Assembly (NCBI GenBank): GCA_021806565.1
Contig: JAJZXK010000003.1
Coordinates: 18,512 to 82,511 of the forward strand
Direction of reading: 5' to 3'
From: Bacillota bacterium
Lineage (GTDB): Bacteria; Bacillota; Sulfobacillia; RBS10-35; JAJYVN01
Length of the DNA: 64,000 bases
This document shows, piece after piece, positions 56,470 to 64,000 of the stretch. Position numbers and translations under genes: made by a program. Under the pieces are notes generated by a model, which worked only from the letters and a program-made list of their open reading frames with translations, was not told the origin of the DNA and did not search any database. Each line of letters opens with the position of its first letter. The first letter of the stretch is position 1.

Positions 56470-57384
56470 TTGGCGCCGGATCCGACACCCGCCCGGCCGT
56501 CCCGGCAGCGGCCCCGCCGCCCCGCCCGCTCCGACCGCGCCCGCATGCTGCTGTCCTGCCCGGATCGCCCGGGGATCGTCGCCGCAGTCTCGCAGTTCCT
56601 CTTCGCGCACGGGGCCAACATCATCCGCTCCGACCAGCACACCACCGACCCCGCCGGCGGCACCTTCTTCATGCGGGTCGAGTTCGACCTTGAGGGGTTC
56701 GCCGCCCGGCGGGAAACCCTGTCCCAAGCCTTCTCGCCGGTCGCGGCGCACCTGGAGATGGACTGGCGGCTCTCAGGCTCGGAGCCGGTGCGGCGCGTGG
56801 CGATCTTCGCCTCACGCGAAGGCCATTGCCTGCTGGAACTGCTCTGGCGCTGGCAGGCCGGCGAGCTGCCGTGCCACATCACCATGGTCGTGGCCAACCA
56901 CGACGAGTTGCGCCCGGTCGCGGAGGCCTGGGGGGTTCCGTTCCACCTCATCCCGGTACGCGCCGGCGCCAAGCACGAGGCCGAAAAGGCCCAGTTGCAA
57001 CTGCTGGGCGGCGGCCAGACCGACCTGATCGTCCTGGCCCGCTACATGCAGATCCTCTCCCCCGAGTTCGTCACGCGGTATCATGGGCGGATCATCAACA
57101 TCCACCACTCCTTCCTGCCCGCCTTCGTCGGCCCCCAACCCTACCACCAAGCGTTCGAACGCGGCGTCAAGATCATCGGCGCCACCGCGCACTATGTGAC
57201 GGCGGAGTTGGACGGCGGGCCGATCATTGAACAGGATGTGCAGCGGGTCACCCACCGCGACAACCCGGACGACATGCGCCGGGGTGGGCGCCAGATCGAA
57301 CGCGCGGTGCTGGCGCGGGCGGTCCGCTGGCACCTGGAGGACCGCATCCTGCTGCACGGGGGCCGCACCGTCGTCTTCGACTGA
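56470..57384 (+). CDS. purU: Formyltetrahydrofolate deformylase (probable TTG start)
   Basis: MLLSCPDRPGIVAAVSQFLFAHGANIIRSDQHT...FFMRVEFDLEG...VRRVAIFASREGHCLLELLWRWQAGELPCHITMVVANHDE...IINIHHSFLPAFVG; GGAGG 14 nt upstream of TTG. Confidence 0.93.
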   Translation: MAPDPTPARPSRQRPRRPARSDRARMLLSCPDRPGIVAAVSQFLFAHGANIIRSDQHTTDPAGGTFFMRVEFDLEGFAARRETLSQAFSPVAAHLEMDWRLSGSEPVRRVAIFASREGHCLLELLWRWQAGELPCHITMVVANHDELRPVAEAWGVPFHLIPVRAGAKHEAEKAQLQLLGGGQTDLIVLARYMQILSPEFVTRYHGRIINIHHSFLPAFVGPQPYHQAFERGVKIIGATAHYVTAELDGGPIIEQDVQRVTHRDNPDDMRRGGRQIERAVLARAVRWHLEDRILLHGGRTVVFD

Positions 57385-57474
57385 TGCAACCGGACCGGGT
57401 TAACGCGGCCGCGGCCGCCGCCGATACCCGTAGTAGCGCCCTGGGCGGGCAGCTGGAAGGGAAGGCACCGCGGC

Positions 57475-59511
57475 ATGGAGGCGCCGGCTCCCCGCTCTCC
57501 CGGCCATCCCCCGTGGGTGACCGCCGCAGATGCGATACCGGTCGCCCTGTTGCGCACGGACGCATCCGGGCGCATCCGGGCCGCCAACGCGGCCGCGGTC
57601 GCGCTCTTGGCGTGGGACGCGGACCACCTGCGCGGGCAGGCCCTCACCGACATCCTCCCCGGGGACCCGCCCGGTCCGGAAGCCGAGGCACGGTTCGCGG
57701 CGCGGGCGGATGGAACACCGTGCGCCGTGGAGGCGCGCGCCCTGCGGCAGGATGACGGCGGCCGCATCGTCTCACTGCTCCCGGACGACGCACGCCGGGC
57801 CCTGGAACGGACCCTGGCGCGGGTGGGCGCGGAGTATCAGACGATCTTCGACGCCGTGCCGACGCTGATCTGGTTCAAGGACCGCCACAACCGCTACCTT
57901 CGCCTCAATCCCGCGGCGGCCGCCGCCTTCGGCCGGCCGGCCGACCAGATCGAGGGCCACACGGCGCATGACTTCCTCCCGGAAGACCTGGCCCGGCGCG
58001 ATCACCAAGAGGACCTGGACGTACTGCGCAGCGGACGGCCCAAGCGGGGTCTGCTGCTCACCCTTCCCTCCGCCTCCGGCCAACCGCTCACCCTGCAGGT
58101 CACCAAACTCCCCAGCCACGGCGCCGACGGTGCCGTCAGCGGGGTGATCGGCCTGGCGACCGACATCAGCGAGCGGCAACGCGTGACCGAGACGGTGCGC
58201 CGCGTCGCGTACTACGACCCCCTCACCGGGCTGGCGAACCGGCTGCTCTTTTCGGACCGCCTGGAGCGATCGCTCGCCGCCGCCCGCCGCCAGGGATCAC
58301 AACTGGCCATCCTGGTGGTGGGCATCGACCGCTTCCAGTTGTTCAACGACGGATTGGGACACTCGGCCGGCGACGAGATCCTCCGGATTCTGGCGCAGAG
58401 GCTCTCGGGTAGCGTCCGCGACCAGGACAGCGTCTGCCGGCTGACCGGCGACGAGTTCGCCCTGGTGGCGCAGGGAATCGAGCAATTCCGTGACGTGATG
58501 CGCCTTGCCCAGCGGCTGCGCCACAGCCTGAGCCAGCCGCTCACCGTGGCCGACCGCGAGTTGTTCCCCAGCGTCACCATCGGTTCCAGCCTGTTTCCGG
58601 CAGACGGCTCCGACGTGGACGTCCTGGTGCGCAACGCCGAATCGGCCCTGCACCGCGCCAAGGAACAACGCATCGACCACGCATTCTACAATCCGGCGAT
58701 CACCCACCGCGCGACCGCACACCTGGAGGTGGAACGCGGCCTGCGCCGGGTGCTGGAACGCGGCGAACTGGTGTTGCACTACCAGCCCATCTTCCGGCTC
58801 GACCCTCCGGGGATCACCGGCGTCGAGGCCCTGATCCGCTGGCAACACCCGGAACGGGGGCTACTGCCGCCTTCGGCCTTCATCGAACTGGCGGAGAGCA
58901 CCGGCATGATCGTCCCCATCGGCGCCTGGGTCATCCGCACCGCCTGTGCGCAGATCGTCGCATGGGAACACGCTGGCCTGGGCCGCCTCGGGGTCTCCGT
59001 CAACCTGTCGGCGCGGCAGTTGCAGGACCGGCGCCTCGTGGAAGAGGTCACGCAGATCCTCTCGGACACCGGCATCGCACCCGATCGCCTCACGCTTGAG
59101 CTGACCGAAGGGACGGTCATGGGTACCCGCGGTCGGCCGGACCAGACGCTTCGCTCCCTGAAGGCCATGGGGGTGCGGCTGGCGATCGACGACTTCGGCA
59201 CCGGGTATTCTTCCCTGAGCTACCTGCAGCAGTTCACCGTGGACGCACTGAAGATCGACCGTTCCTTCCTCGCGCCGGTCCGCAGCCCAGGCGACCCGTG
59301 CCCGGTGGCCCGGGCCGTGATCGCCTTGGCGCACAGCCTCAACCTGAGCGTGGTCGCCGAAGGCGTAGAAAACGACGCCCAGGTGGACTGTCTGCGCCGG
59401 GACGGCTGCGACCAGCTGCAGGGGTATCTGCTGTGCCGGCCGCTGCCGGCGGGCGAGTTGGCGGACCGCCTCGCCGACCAGCAACTGCCCACCCGCCGGC
59501 TCAGTCGGTGA
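57475..59511 (+). CDS. PAS-GGDEF-EAL signalling protein
   Basis: PLTGLANRLLFSDRLERSL...CRLTGDEFALVAQG; VEALIRWQHPERGLLPPSAFIELAE...LTLELTEG...LAIDDFGTGYSSLSYLQQFTVDALKIDRSFL (EAL intact). Confidence 0.93.
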   Translation: MEAPAPRSPGHPPWVTAADAIPVALLRTDASGRIRAANAAAVALLAWDADHLRGQALTDILPGDPPGPEAEARFAARADGTPCAVEARALRQDDGGRIVSLLPDDARRALERTLARVGAEYQTIFDAVPTLIWFKDRHNRYLRLNPAAAAAFGRPADQIEGHTAHDFLPEDLARRDHQEDLDVLRSGRPKRGLLLTLPSASGQPLTLQVTKLPSHGADGAVSGVIGLATDISERQRVTETVRRVAYYDPLTGLANRLLFSDRLERSLAAARRQGSQLAILVVGIDRFQLFNDGLGHSAGDEILRILAQRLSGSVRDQDSVCRLTGDEFALVAQGIEQFRDVMRLAQRLRHSLSQPLTVADRELFPSVTIGSSLFPADGSDVDVLVRNAESALHRAKEQRIDHAFYNPAITHRATAHLEVERGLRRVLERGELVLHYQPIFRLDPPGITGVEALIRWQHPERGLLPPSAFIELAESTGMIVPIGAWVIRTACAQIVAWEHAGLGRLGVSVNLSARQLQDRRLVEEVTQILSDTGIAPDRLTLELTEGTVMGTRGRPDQTLRSLKAMGVRLAIDDFGTGYSSLSYLQQFTVDALKIDRSFLAPVRSPGDPCPVARAVIALAHSLNLSVVAEGVENDAQVDCLRRDGCDQLQGYLLCRPLPAGELADRLADQQLPTRRLSR

Positions 59512-60358
59512 GCGGCAGGACCAGCGACGGCGGATCGATCACGTGGTCGGAGGAGATCTCCTCGACCGCCGTCCCGACCGCGAAGAACTCGATGATGTGG
59601 GCCCCCCAGGTATGGCTGTTTTCGTGCACGTCCGCCCCGACCACCCCCTTGGCGTCCAGGGCTTCGGCCTCCTTCTGCATGCGCTCCATGGCGAGTTCGC
59701 GGCTGTCATAGAGGGCCTGGGTGTACTGGACCATCTCGGTGTTGCGGCCGAGGGTCTGCAGCATTCCGGCCACGCCCTGTTGGGCGACGTGGTAGACGCA
59801 ACTGCCCATCACGAGCCCGAGGGGGCGGTACCCAGAGCGTAGCAGGACGTAAAAGTCCTGGCCCGACAGGTCCGAAGTGAAGGGCCGATTGTGCTTGTTA
59901 CGAAACCGCGCGGGGTCGTTGCGGTGCACGACGGCCGTGCCGATGGCCACGAACTCCGCGACGTGCGAACCCCACTCCTTGTGGCTGACCTCCAGCCGCA
60001 CCCCGACCACCCCGTCGGCGCCCAGGGCCTCGGCCTCCTCCTCCATGCGCGTCATGGCCAACTCCCGCGCGTGGTACATCGCCTGGCTGAGCACCGTCAT
60101 CTCCTGGTTCTGGCTCCAGGCGGCCCGCTGGTACCCGATGTGGTAGATGGAGCTACCGACCACAAGCCCGACCGGATCGAAGCCGGCTTCCTTGACCAGC
60201 AGGAACTCACTGGTCGAAAGGTCCGAGGTGAACAGCCTCCGCCCCTCGGCGGAGCCCCGCATCTCGACCAGGCGCTCCTTGGCATGCGCCGGTAGGGTTG
60301 CGAACTCGGCCTGTTCCGCCTTCTTGTCCTGGTCTCCCTGCACGTGCCTTCCCCCCAT
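59501..60358 (-). CDS. Double YbjQ/UPF0145 (heavy-metal-binding-like) domain protein
   Basis: Two repeats: FTSDLSTSEFLLVKEAGFDPVGLVVGSSIYHIGYQ...ALGADGVVGVRLEV... and FTSDLSGQDFYVLLRSGYRPLGLVMGSCVYHVAQQ...ALDAKGVVGADVHE. Confidence 0.8.
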   Translation of the reverse strand: MGGRHVQGDQDKKAEQAEFATLPAHAKERLVEMRGSAEGRRLFTSDLSTSEFLLVKEAGFDPVGLVVGSSIYHIGYQRAAWSQNQEMTVLSQAMYHARELAMTRMEEEAEALGADGVVGVRLEVSHKEWGSHVAEFVAIGTAVVHRNDPARFRNKHNRPFTSDLSGQDFYVLLRSGYRPLGLVMGSCVYHVAQQGVAGMLQTLGRNTEMVQYTQALYDSRELAMERMQKEAEALDAKGVVGADVHENSHTWGAHIIEFFAVGTAVEEISSDHVIDPPSLVLPLTD

Positions 60359-60385
60359 GGCTGCGGATACGTGTCGGTACGCGCC

Positions 60386-61369
60386 TCAGGAAAACGCCGC
60401 CTCGGCCGCCGAACTCCCCGACTCCAGCCGGCCCGACCGCAACGAGATCACCAGGTTCGTCTGGGGAACCCGCGGGGCCGCGCCATCCCGGGGACGGATC
60501 GCGGTGCCGATCATGCTCAGCACGACGTTGTGGTGTTCCCGCTCGTAGGCCGGATTGTCGTCGCTACCCGTCAGGCGCACCTCGTCGACCCGGCGTGCCA
60601 TGTGGACGCCGACCACGCCGCTGGCGCCGGCCTCACGGGCGATCTGCTTGAGGTGCATGGCGGCCCGCGTACGGCACTGACCCAGGGCGTCGCTGAAGTG
60701 CCCGAGCTCTTGGTTGACCGAACTCTGCTCGTTCCATTCGTCGGCCTGCGTGGTCAGGACGAACCACGTGCAATGGCCGTACGCCAGGGCCGCCGGTTCG
60801 TAGCCCGCGCGCCACAGGGCCCACCATTCCTGGCCGGACAGGTCGGATAACCACGGCTGCGCCGGCGCCGTGTCCTGCTGGCGCACCGCGGTACCCACCA
60901 GGGTCACCTCGACGGTGCGGTCCGCCCACTCGTGCCGGATCAGGGCGTAGCGCACCCCGACCACCCCGTGGGCCCCGAGTGCCACCGCCTCCTGGCGCAG
61001 GCGGCCGACGGCCAGGCGCGTGGCCTCGTTGTAGGCGGCACTGAGTTGCGACACCTCGGTGTCGTGCCAACTGGACGCATAGGCGATCCCGACATGGTAC
61101 ATGGCGCTGCCGCCCACCAGGCACAGCGGGGACAGGCCGTGCCGGCGCAGCAGCCCCGCCTCGTCGGCCGCCAGGTCCGACGTGAAGGCGAGCTTCCCCT
61201 GGCCGCTGCCGATCTCCGCCAGCCGGGCGGCGGCCGCTTCCGGCAATTGGCCTCGTTCCAAGAGGTCCTGATCCCGCTGCTGCCGCACCATTTCCGCCTG
61301 CAGTTGCCGTCGCGCCGCGGCAGGATCCGAGACGGGATCCGGCCCCGCGCCGCGCGACCACCAAGGCAT
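60386..61369 (-). CDS. Second double YbjQ/UPF0145-like domain protein
   Basis: FTSDLAADEAGLLRRHGLSPLCLVGGSAMYHVGIAY...ALGAHGVVGVRYALI... and LSDLSGQEWWALWRAGYEPAALAYGHCTWFVL...AGASGVVGVHMARR. Confidence 0.78.
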   Translation of the reverse strand: MPWWSRGAGPDPVSDPAAARRQLQAEMVRQQRDQDLLERGQLPEAAAARLAEIGSGQGKLAFTSDLAADEAGLLRRHGLSPLCLVGGSAMYHVGIAYASSWHDTEVSQLSAAYNEATRLAVGRLRQEAVALGAHGVVGVRYALIRHEWADRTVEVTLVGTAVRQQDTAPAQPWLSDLSGQEWWALWRAGYEPAALAYGHCTWFVLTTQADEWNEQSSVNQELGHFSDALGQCRTRAAMHLKQIAREAGASGVVGVHMARRVDEVRLTGSDDNPAYEREHHNVVLSMIGTAIRPRDGAAPRVPQTNLVISLRSGRLESGSSAAEAAFS

Positions 61370-61530
61370 CCGCACCACCCCCTCGCGGCGTTCACCGCCA
61401 ACCCCTATACTGCCATCCAGAGGCTGCAGGCGCATCCACGCCCCACCAGAGCGTTTCGGCCGCGGAACGCCGCGGCGCCCACACTGCGTGTGACGAAACC
61501 GTATGTGAACTACGGAAGGCGGAAGCACCC

Positions 61531-61914
61531 ATGGCCGAGGCACCGGACTTCGATCTCGTGGCCGCGTCCCTGCGGGCGGACGCCACCGACAACCGTACCT
61601 TCCTGGAGGTTCTGGCGGCCAAGCTGGAAACGGCCCTGCCCGGCGGGGTCGAGGTCCGGCGCGCCGGCGGCCTGCTGCGGAGGGATCATCCCGTGACGGA
61701 CATCACGGTCTCGCTGGGGGACTGGCGTTTCCATCTCGGGGCCCATAGCGGCGCCGACGTGCGGGCCGAGCGCACCCATCTGGTCGGGGGGATCGCCCTC
61801 AAGTCCGAACCGATGGCACTGGACGCCTGGATCGGCGCCCTGGCGGAGTCCTTGGTGGCCCACGCCAAGGCCAACTCCGTCGCGGCGGCCGCCCTCCACC
61901 AATTCCTCAGTTAG
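61531..61914 (+). CDS. Conserved hypothetical protein
   Basis: 127 aa, MAEAPDFDLVAASLRADATDNRTFLEVLAAKLETALPGGVEVRRAGGLLRRDHPVTDITVSLGDWRFHLG... Confidence 0.65.
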   Translation: MAEAPDFDLVAASLRADATDNRTFLEVLAAKLETALPGGVEVRRAGGLLRRDHPVTDITVSLGDWRFHLGAHSGADVRAERTHLVGGIALKSEPMALDAWIGALAESLVAHAKANSVAAAALHQFLS

Positions 61915-61918
61915 GAGA

Positions 61919-61968
61919 GCGACCGGAGGGGTGAGCCGCCGCCCCCCTCCGGTCGCCGGCGGCTCACC
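61919..61968. terminator. Two interleaved perfect inverted repeats between convergent genes (candidate bidirectional terminator / pseudoknot)
   Basis: GCGACCGGAGGGG (61919-61931)/CCCCTCCGGTCGC (61944-61956) and GGTGAGCCGCCG (61930-61941)/CGGCGGCTCACC (61957-61968). Confidence 0.7.
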
Positions 61969-62935
61969 AGGCGTAGGCTTCGGGAGCCGGCCTGCCCGGT
62001 CCGGGAAACAGCTTGTCGATGCGGCCCAACACCTCGGCCGACAGTTTGATCTCCAGGCTGCGTAGCGCGCCGGCGAGTTGCTCCATGGTCCGCGGCCCGA
62101 CGATGGGCGCGGTCACCGCCTTCTGGTGCAGCAGCCAGGCGATGGCGACGTCCGCCGGTTGCGCCTCCAACTCGGCGCACAGTTCGTGGTAGGCGGAAAG
62201 CCGGCTGCGCTCAGCATCCGCCCGCTTCTGCACGGCCGCCTGTGCCCGGCGGCCCTCGCCGGGCACATCGCGCACCCCGGCCAGGAGCCCCCCGGCCAGC
62301 GGGCTCCACGGCAATACGCCGAGCCCGTAGTGTTCGCAGGCAGGCAGCACCTCGAGTTCCACCGTGCGCGCTGTCAGGTTATACAGGCTCTGCTCGGAAA
62401 CCAGGCCGAGGAAGTGGCGCGCCCGGGCGCTCTCCTGAGCCTGGGCGATGTGCCAGCCGGCGAAGTTGCTGCTGCCGCAATAGAGCACCTTGCCCTCGCG
62501 GCACAACTGCTCCATCGCCTGCCAGACCTCTTCCCACGGGGCGGCCCGGTCGATGTGGTGCATCTGATACAGGTCGATGTGGTCGGTCTGCAGGCGGCGC
62601 AAGCTGTCCTCACAGGCCCGCCGGATGTGCCGGGCGGACAACCGCGACTCGTTGGGCCAATCGCCCATGTCCCCGTACACCTTGGTCGCGAGCACCACCT
62701 TGTCCCGCCGGCCGCCACCCTGGGCGAACCAGCGGCCCACGATGGATTCCGTCACACCCTCTCCCTTGCGGCCCCCATACACGTTGGCCGTATCCAGGAA
62801 GTTGACGCCGCGGTCCAGGGCCTCGTCCATGATGCGGAAACTGTCTGCCTCGTCGGTCCTGGGCCCGAAGTTCATCGTCCCCAGACACAGCCGGCTGACG
62901 CGCAGGCCCGTCCGACCCAGGTGCCGGTACTCCAC
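61964..62935 (-). CDS. Aldo/keto reductase
   Basis: VEYRHLGRTGLRVSRLCLGTMNFGPRTDEADSFRIMDEALDRGVNFLDTANVYGGRKGEGVTESIVGRWFAQGG...; start GTG or upstream ATG (62956). Confidence 0.93.
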   Translation of the reverse strand: MEYRHLGRTGLRVSRLCLGTMNFGPRTDEADSFRIMDEALDRGVNFLDTANVYGGRKGEGVTESIVGRWFAQGGGRRDKVVLATKVYGDMGDWPNESRLSARHIRRACEDSLRRLQTDHIDLYQMHHIDRAAPWEEVWQAMEQLCREGKVLYCGSSNFAGWHIAQAQESARARHFLGLVSEQSLYNLTARTVELEVLPACEHYGLGVLPWSPLAGGLLAGVRDVPGEGRRAQAAVQKRADAERSRLSAYHELCAELEAQPADVAIAWLLHQKAVTAPIVGPRTMEQLAGALRSLEIKLSAEVLGRIDKLFPGPGRPAPEAYAW

Positions 62936-63010
62936 AACCGATCTCCCCCTCCGCATACCTCTGCAGCTTGCCGCGCGGACGCCAGCCCAAGTCCGTCCCC
63001 CGCAGACGGC

Positions 63011-63787
63011 TCAGCCGCGCAGGATGGCCAGGGCCGACCGCACCGCCGCCGCCGATTGCTCGGCACCCTGGCGCGGACGGAACTCCATACCGGCCCAGCC
63101 GTCGAACCCCGCATCGCCAATGGCCGCCGCCACGTTGCCGTAGGCGATCTCCCCGGTGCCGGGCTCGTAGCGGCCCGGAACGTCGGCGAGGTGGAAGTAG
63201 CCGATCGCGTCGATGTGCCGCCGCAGCGTGGCGATCAGATTCCCCTCCATGATCTGCATGTGGTAGATGTCATAGAGGACCCGCACCGCCGGCGACCCGA
63301 CCGCTTCCACCACCCGCACGGCCGTCTCGGTGCGATCCAGAAAATAGCCGGCGTGGTCCACCAGCGTATTGAGCAGTTCCACATTCAACCGCACGCCGGC
63401 CGCCTCCGCCGCCGGCGCGACGGCGCTCAGGGCGGCCACCACCGACGCCTCCTGCGCGTCCAGCGCGAGATCCTTGACCACATTGCCGGTGGTCACGATG
63501 ACGTGGCGCACCCCCTCCTGGCCGGCGACGGCGATCGCTTGGCGCAGCGCCGCCTCGGCGTCCGCCCTGCGCTGCGGATCCGTCAGCGGCGCCCCGCAGG
63601 CGAAGGTCGCGACCTCCAGGCCGAGCGCGCGGGCCCGCCGGCAGACCGCGCCCACGTCCTTGCCCCCGACACCCCAAAACTCCACCCCGTCGGCTCCGGC
63701 GGCCGCGGCGGCGTCCACGCGATCGATGAACGGTAGATTGGTGAACAGCATCTCGATGCAGGCCGAAAAGCGCAGCACCCGGACCAT
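63011..63787 (-). CDS. Hydroxypyruvate isomerase-like TIM-barrel protein
   Basis: MVRVLRFSACIEMLFTNLPFIDRVDAAAAAGADGVEFWGVGGKDVGAVCRRARALGLEVATFACGA...NVELLNTLVDHAGYFLDRTETAVRVVEAVGSPAVRVLYDIYHMQIMEGNLIATL. Confidence 0.88.
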   Translation of the reverse strand: MVRVLRFSACIEMLFTNLPFIDRVDAAAAAGADGVEFWGVGGKDVGAVCRRARALGLEVATFACGAPLTDPQRRADAEAALRQAIAVAGQEGVRHVIVTTGNVVKDLALDAQEASVVAALSAVAPAAEAAGVRLNVELLNTLVDHAGYFLDRTETAVRVVEAVGSPAVRVLYDIYHMQIMEGNLIATLRRHIDAIGYFHLADVPGRYEPGTGEIAYGNVAAAIGDAGFDGWAGMEFRPRQGAEQSAAAVRSALAILRG

Positions 63788-63883
63788 CCCTCCCGCGGAC
63801 GGGACGTCGCCCGCCACGGCTGCGCAGTTTGACGGCCGCACAAGCGGTCCTGCCGACGGCGCACCGGCGCCGGGGAGTCATGA

Positions 63884-63909
63884 CCCCACGGCTAAAGCCG
63901 GGGGCTTGC
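63884..63909 (-). mobile_element. IS605/IS607-type right-end hairpin downstream of tnpB
   Basis: Minus strand CAAGCCCCCGGCTTTAGCCGTGGGG; nearly identical to 17376-17399. Confidence 0.75.
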
Positions 63910-63912
63910 CAA

Positions 63913-64000
63913 TCACCCCGCTTGCGCGGGCGTGGCGTGCGGACGCATGACGGCGCCCCGGCGACCGATGTTGATCGCCGCGATGTGGTCTGCTGGCCCA
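63913..64000 (-). CDS. TnpB C-terminal end, cut by window edge
   Basis: Minus-strand reading GPADHIAAINIGRRGAVMRPHATPAQAG* (D-H-x-A-A-x-N-I-G/A-R-R-G, typical TnpB C-terminus). Not in the supplied ORF list because partial. Confidence 0.8.
   Translation of the reverse strand, partial: GPADHIAAINIGRRGAVMRPHATPAQAG

Noticed and set aside
62078-63736. 552-aa plus-strand ORF
   Set aside because: Antisense to aldo/keto reductase and hydroxypyruvate isomerase-like genes, which have clear motifs.

Overview
High-GC bacterial chromosomal window, dense and almost entirely protein coding. The gene content (LPXTG surface protein, RqcH/NFACT, FapA/DUF342, UDP-sulfoquinovose synthase, IS607/IS605-type relics) suggests a high-GC Firmicutes-like Gram-positive; this lineage call is inference only. 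Main blocks: (1) 2-13 kb, a sugar/cyclitol-type catabolic block (two Gfo/Idh/MocA oxidoreductases around a DUF6807/PmoA-like protein, TIM-barrel isomerase, GT87, MFS transporter, ceramidase-like protein, DegT aminotransferase, TatA). (2) 13.1-16.8 kb, an asparagine synthetase gene (asnB) split by a ~1.7 kb insertion that carries a MntA/HepT-type (MNT-HEPN) toxin-antitoxin pair. The insertion is flanked by a 9-bp direct repeat, and removing it restores the reading frame exactly. (3) 17.3-18.1 kb, IS607/TnpB debris next to a nested palindrome. (4) ABC exporter with zinc ribbon + DUF1854. (5) sqdB-type sulfolipid genes. (6) histidine kinase, RqcH, FapA-like and degenerate GGDEF/EAL proteins, D12-class DNA adenine methylase, DHH phosphoesterase, acyl-ACP desaturase, truncated haemoglobin. 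(7) 38.2-41.4 kb, an assimilatory sulfate reduction operon (cysC, sulfite reductase, cysH) with two dyad-symmetric candidate operators in its leader. (8) 41.9-52 kb, solute-binding lipoprotein, PhyH-like protein, LPKTG-anchored surface protein, a GH99/71-like lipoprotein sharing a ~130-aa module with it, and a GH42-like glycosidase. (9) VapBC, pyrE/pyrC, purU, GGDEF/EAL, duplicated YbjQ proteins, aldo/keto reductase, hydroxypyruvate-isomerase-like protein, and the C-terminus of a TnpB at the right edge. All product calls come from reading the supplied translations and DNA. No database search was run.
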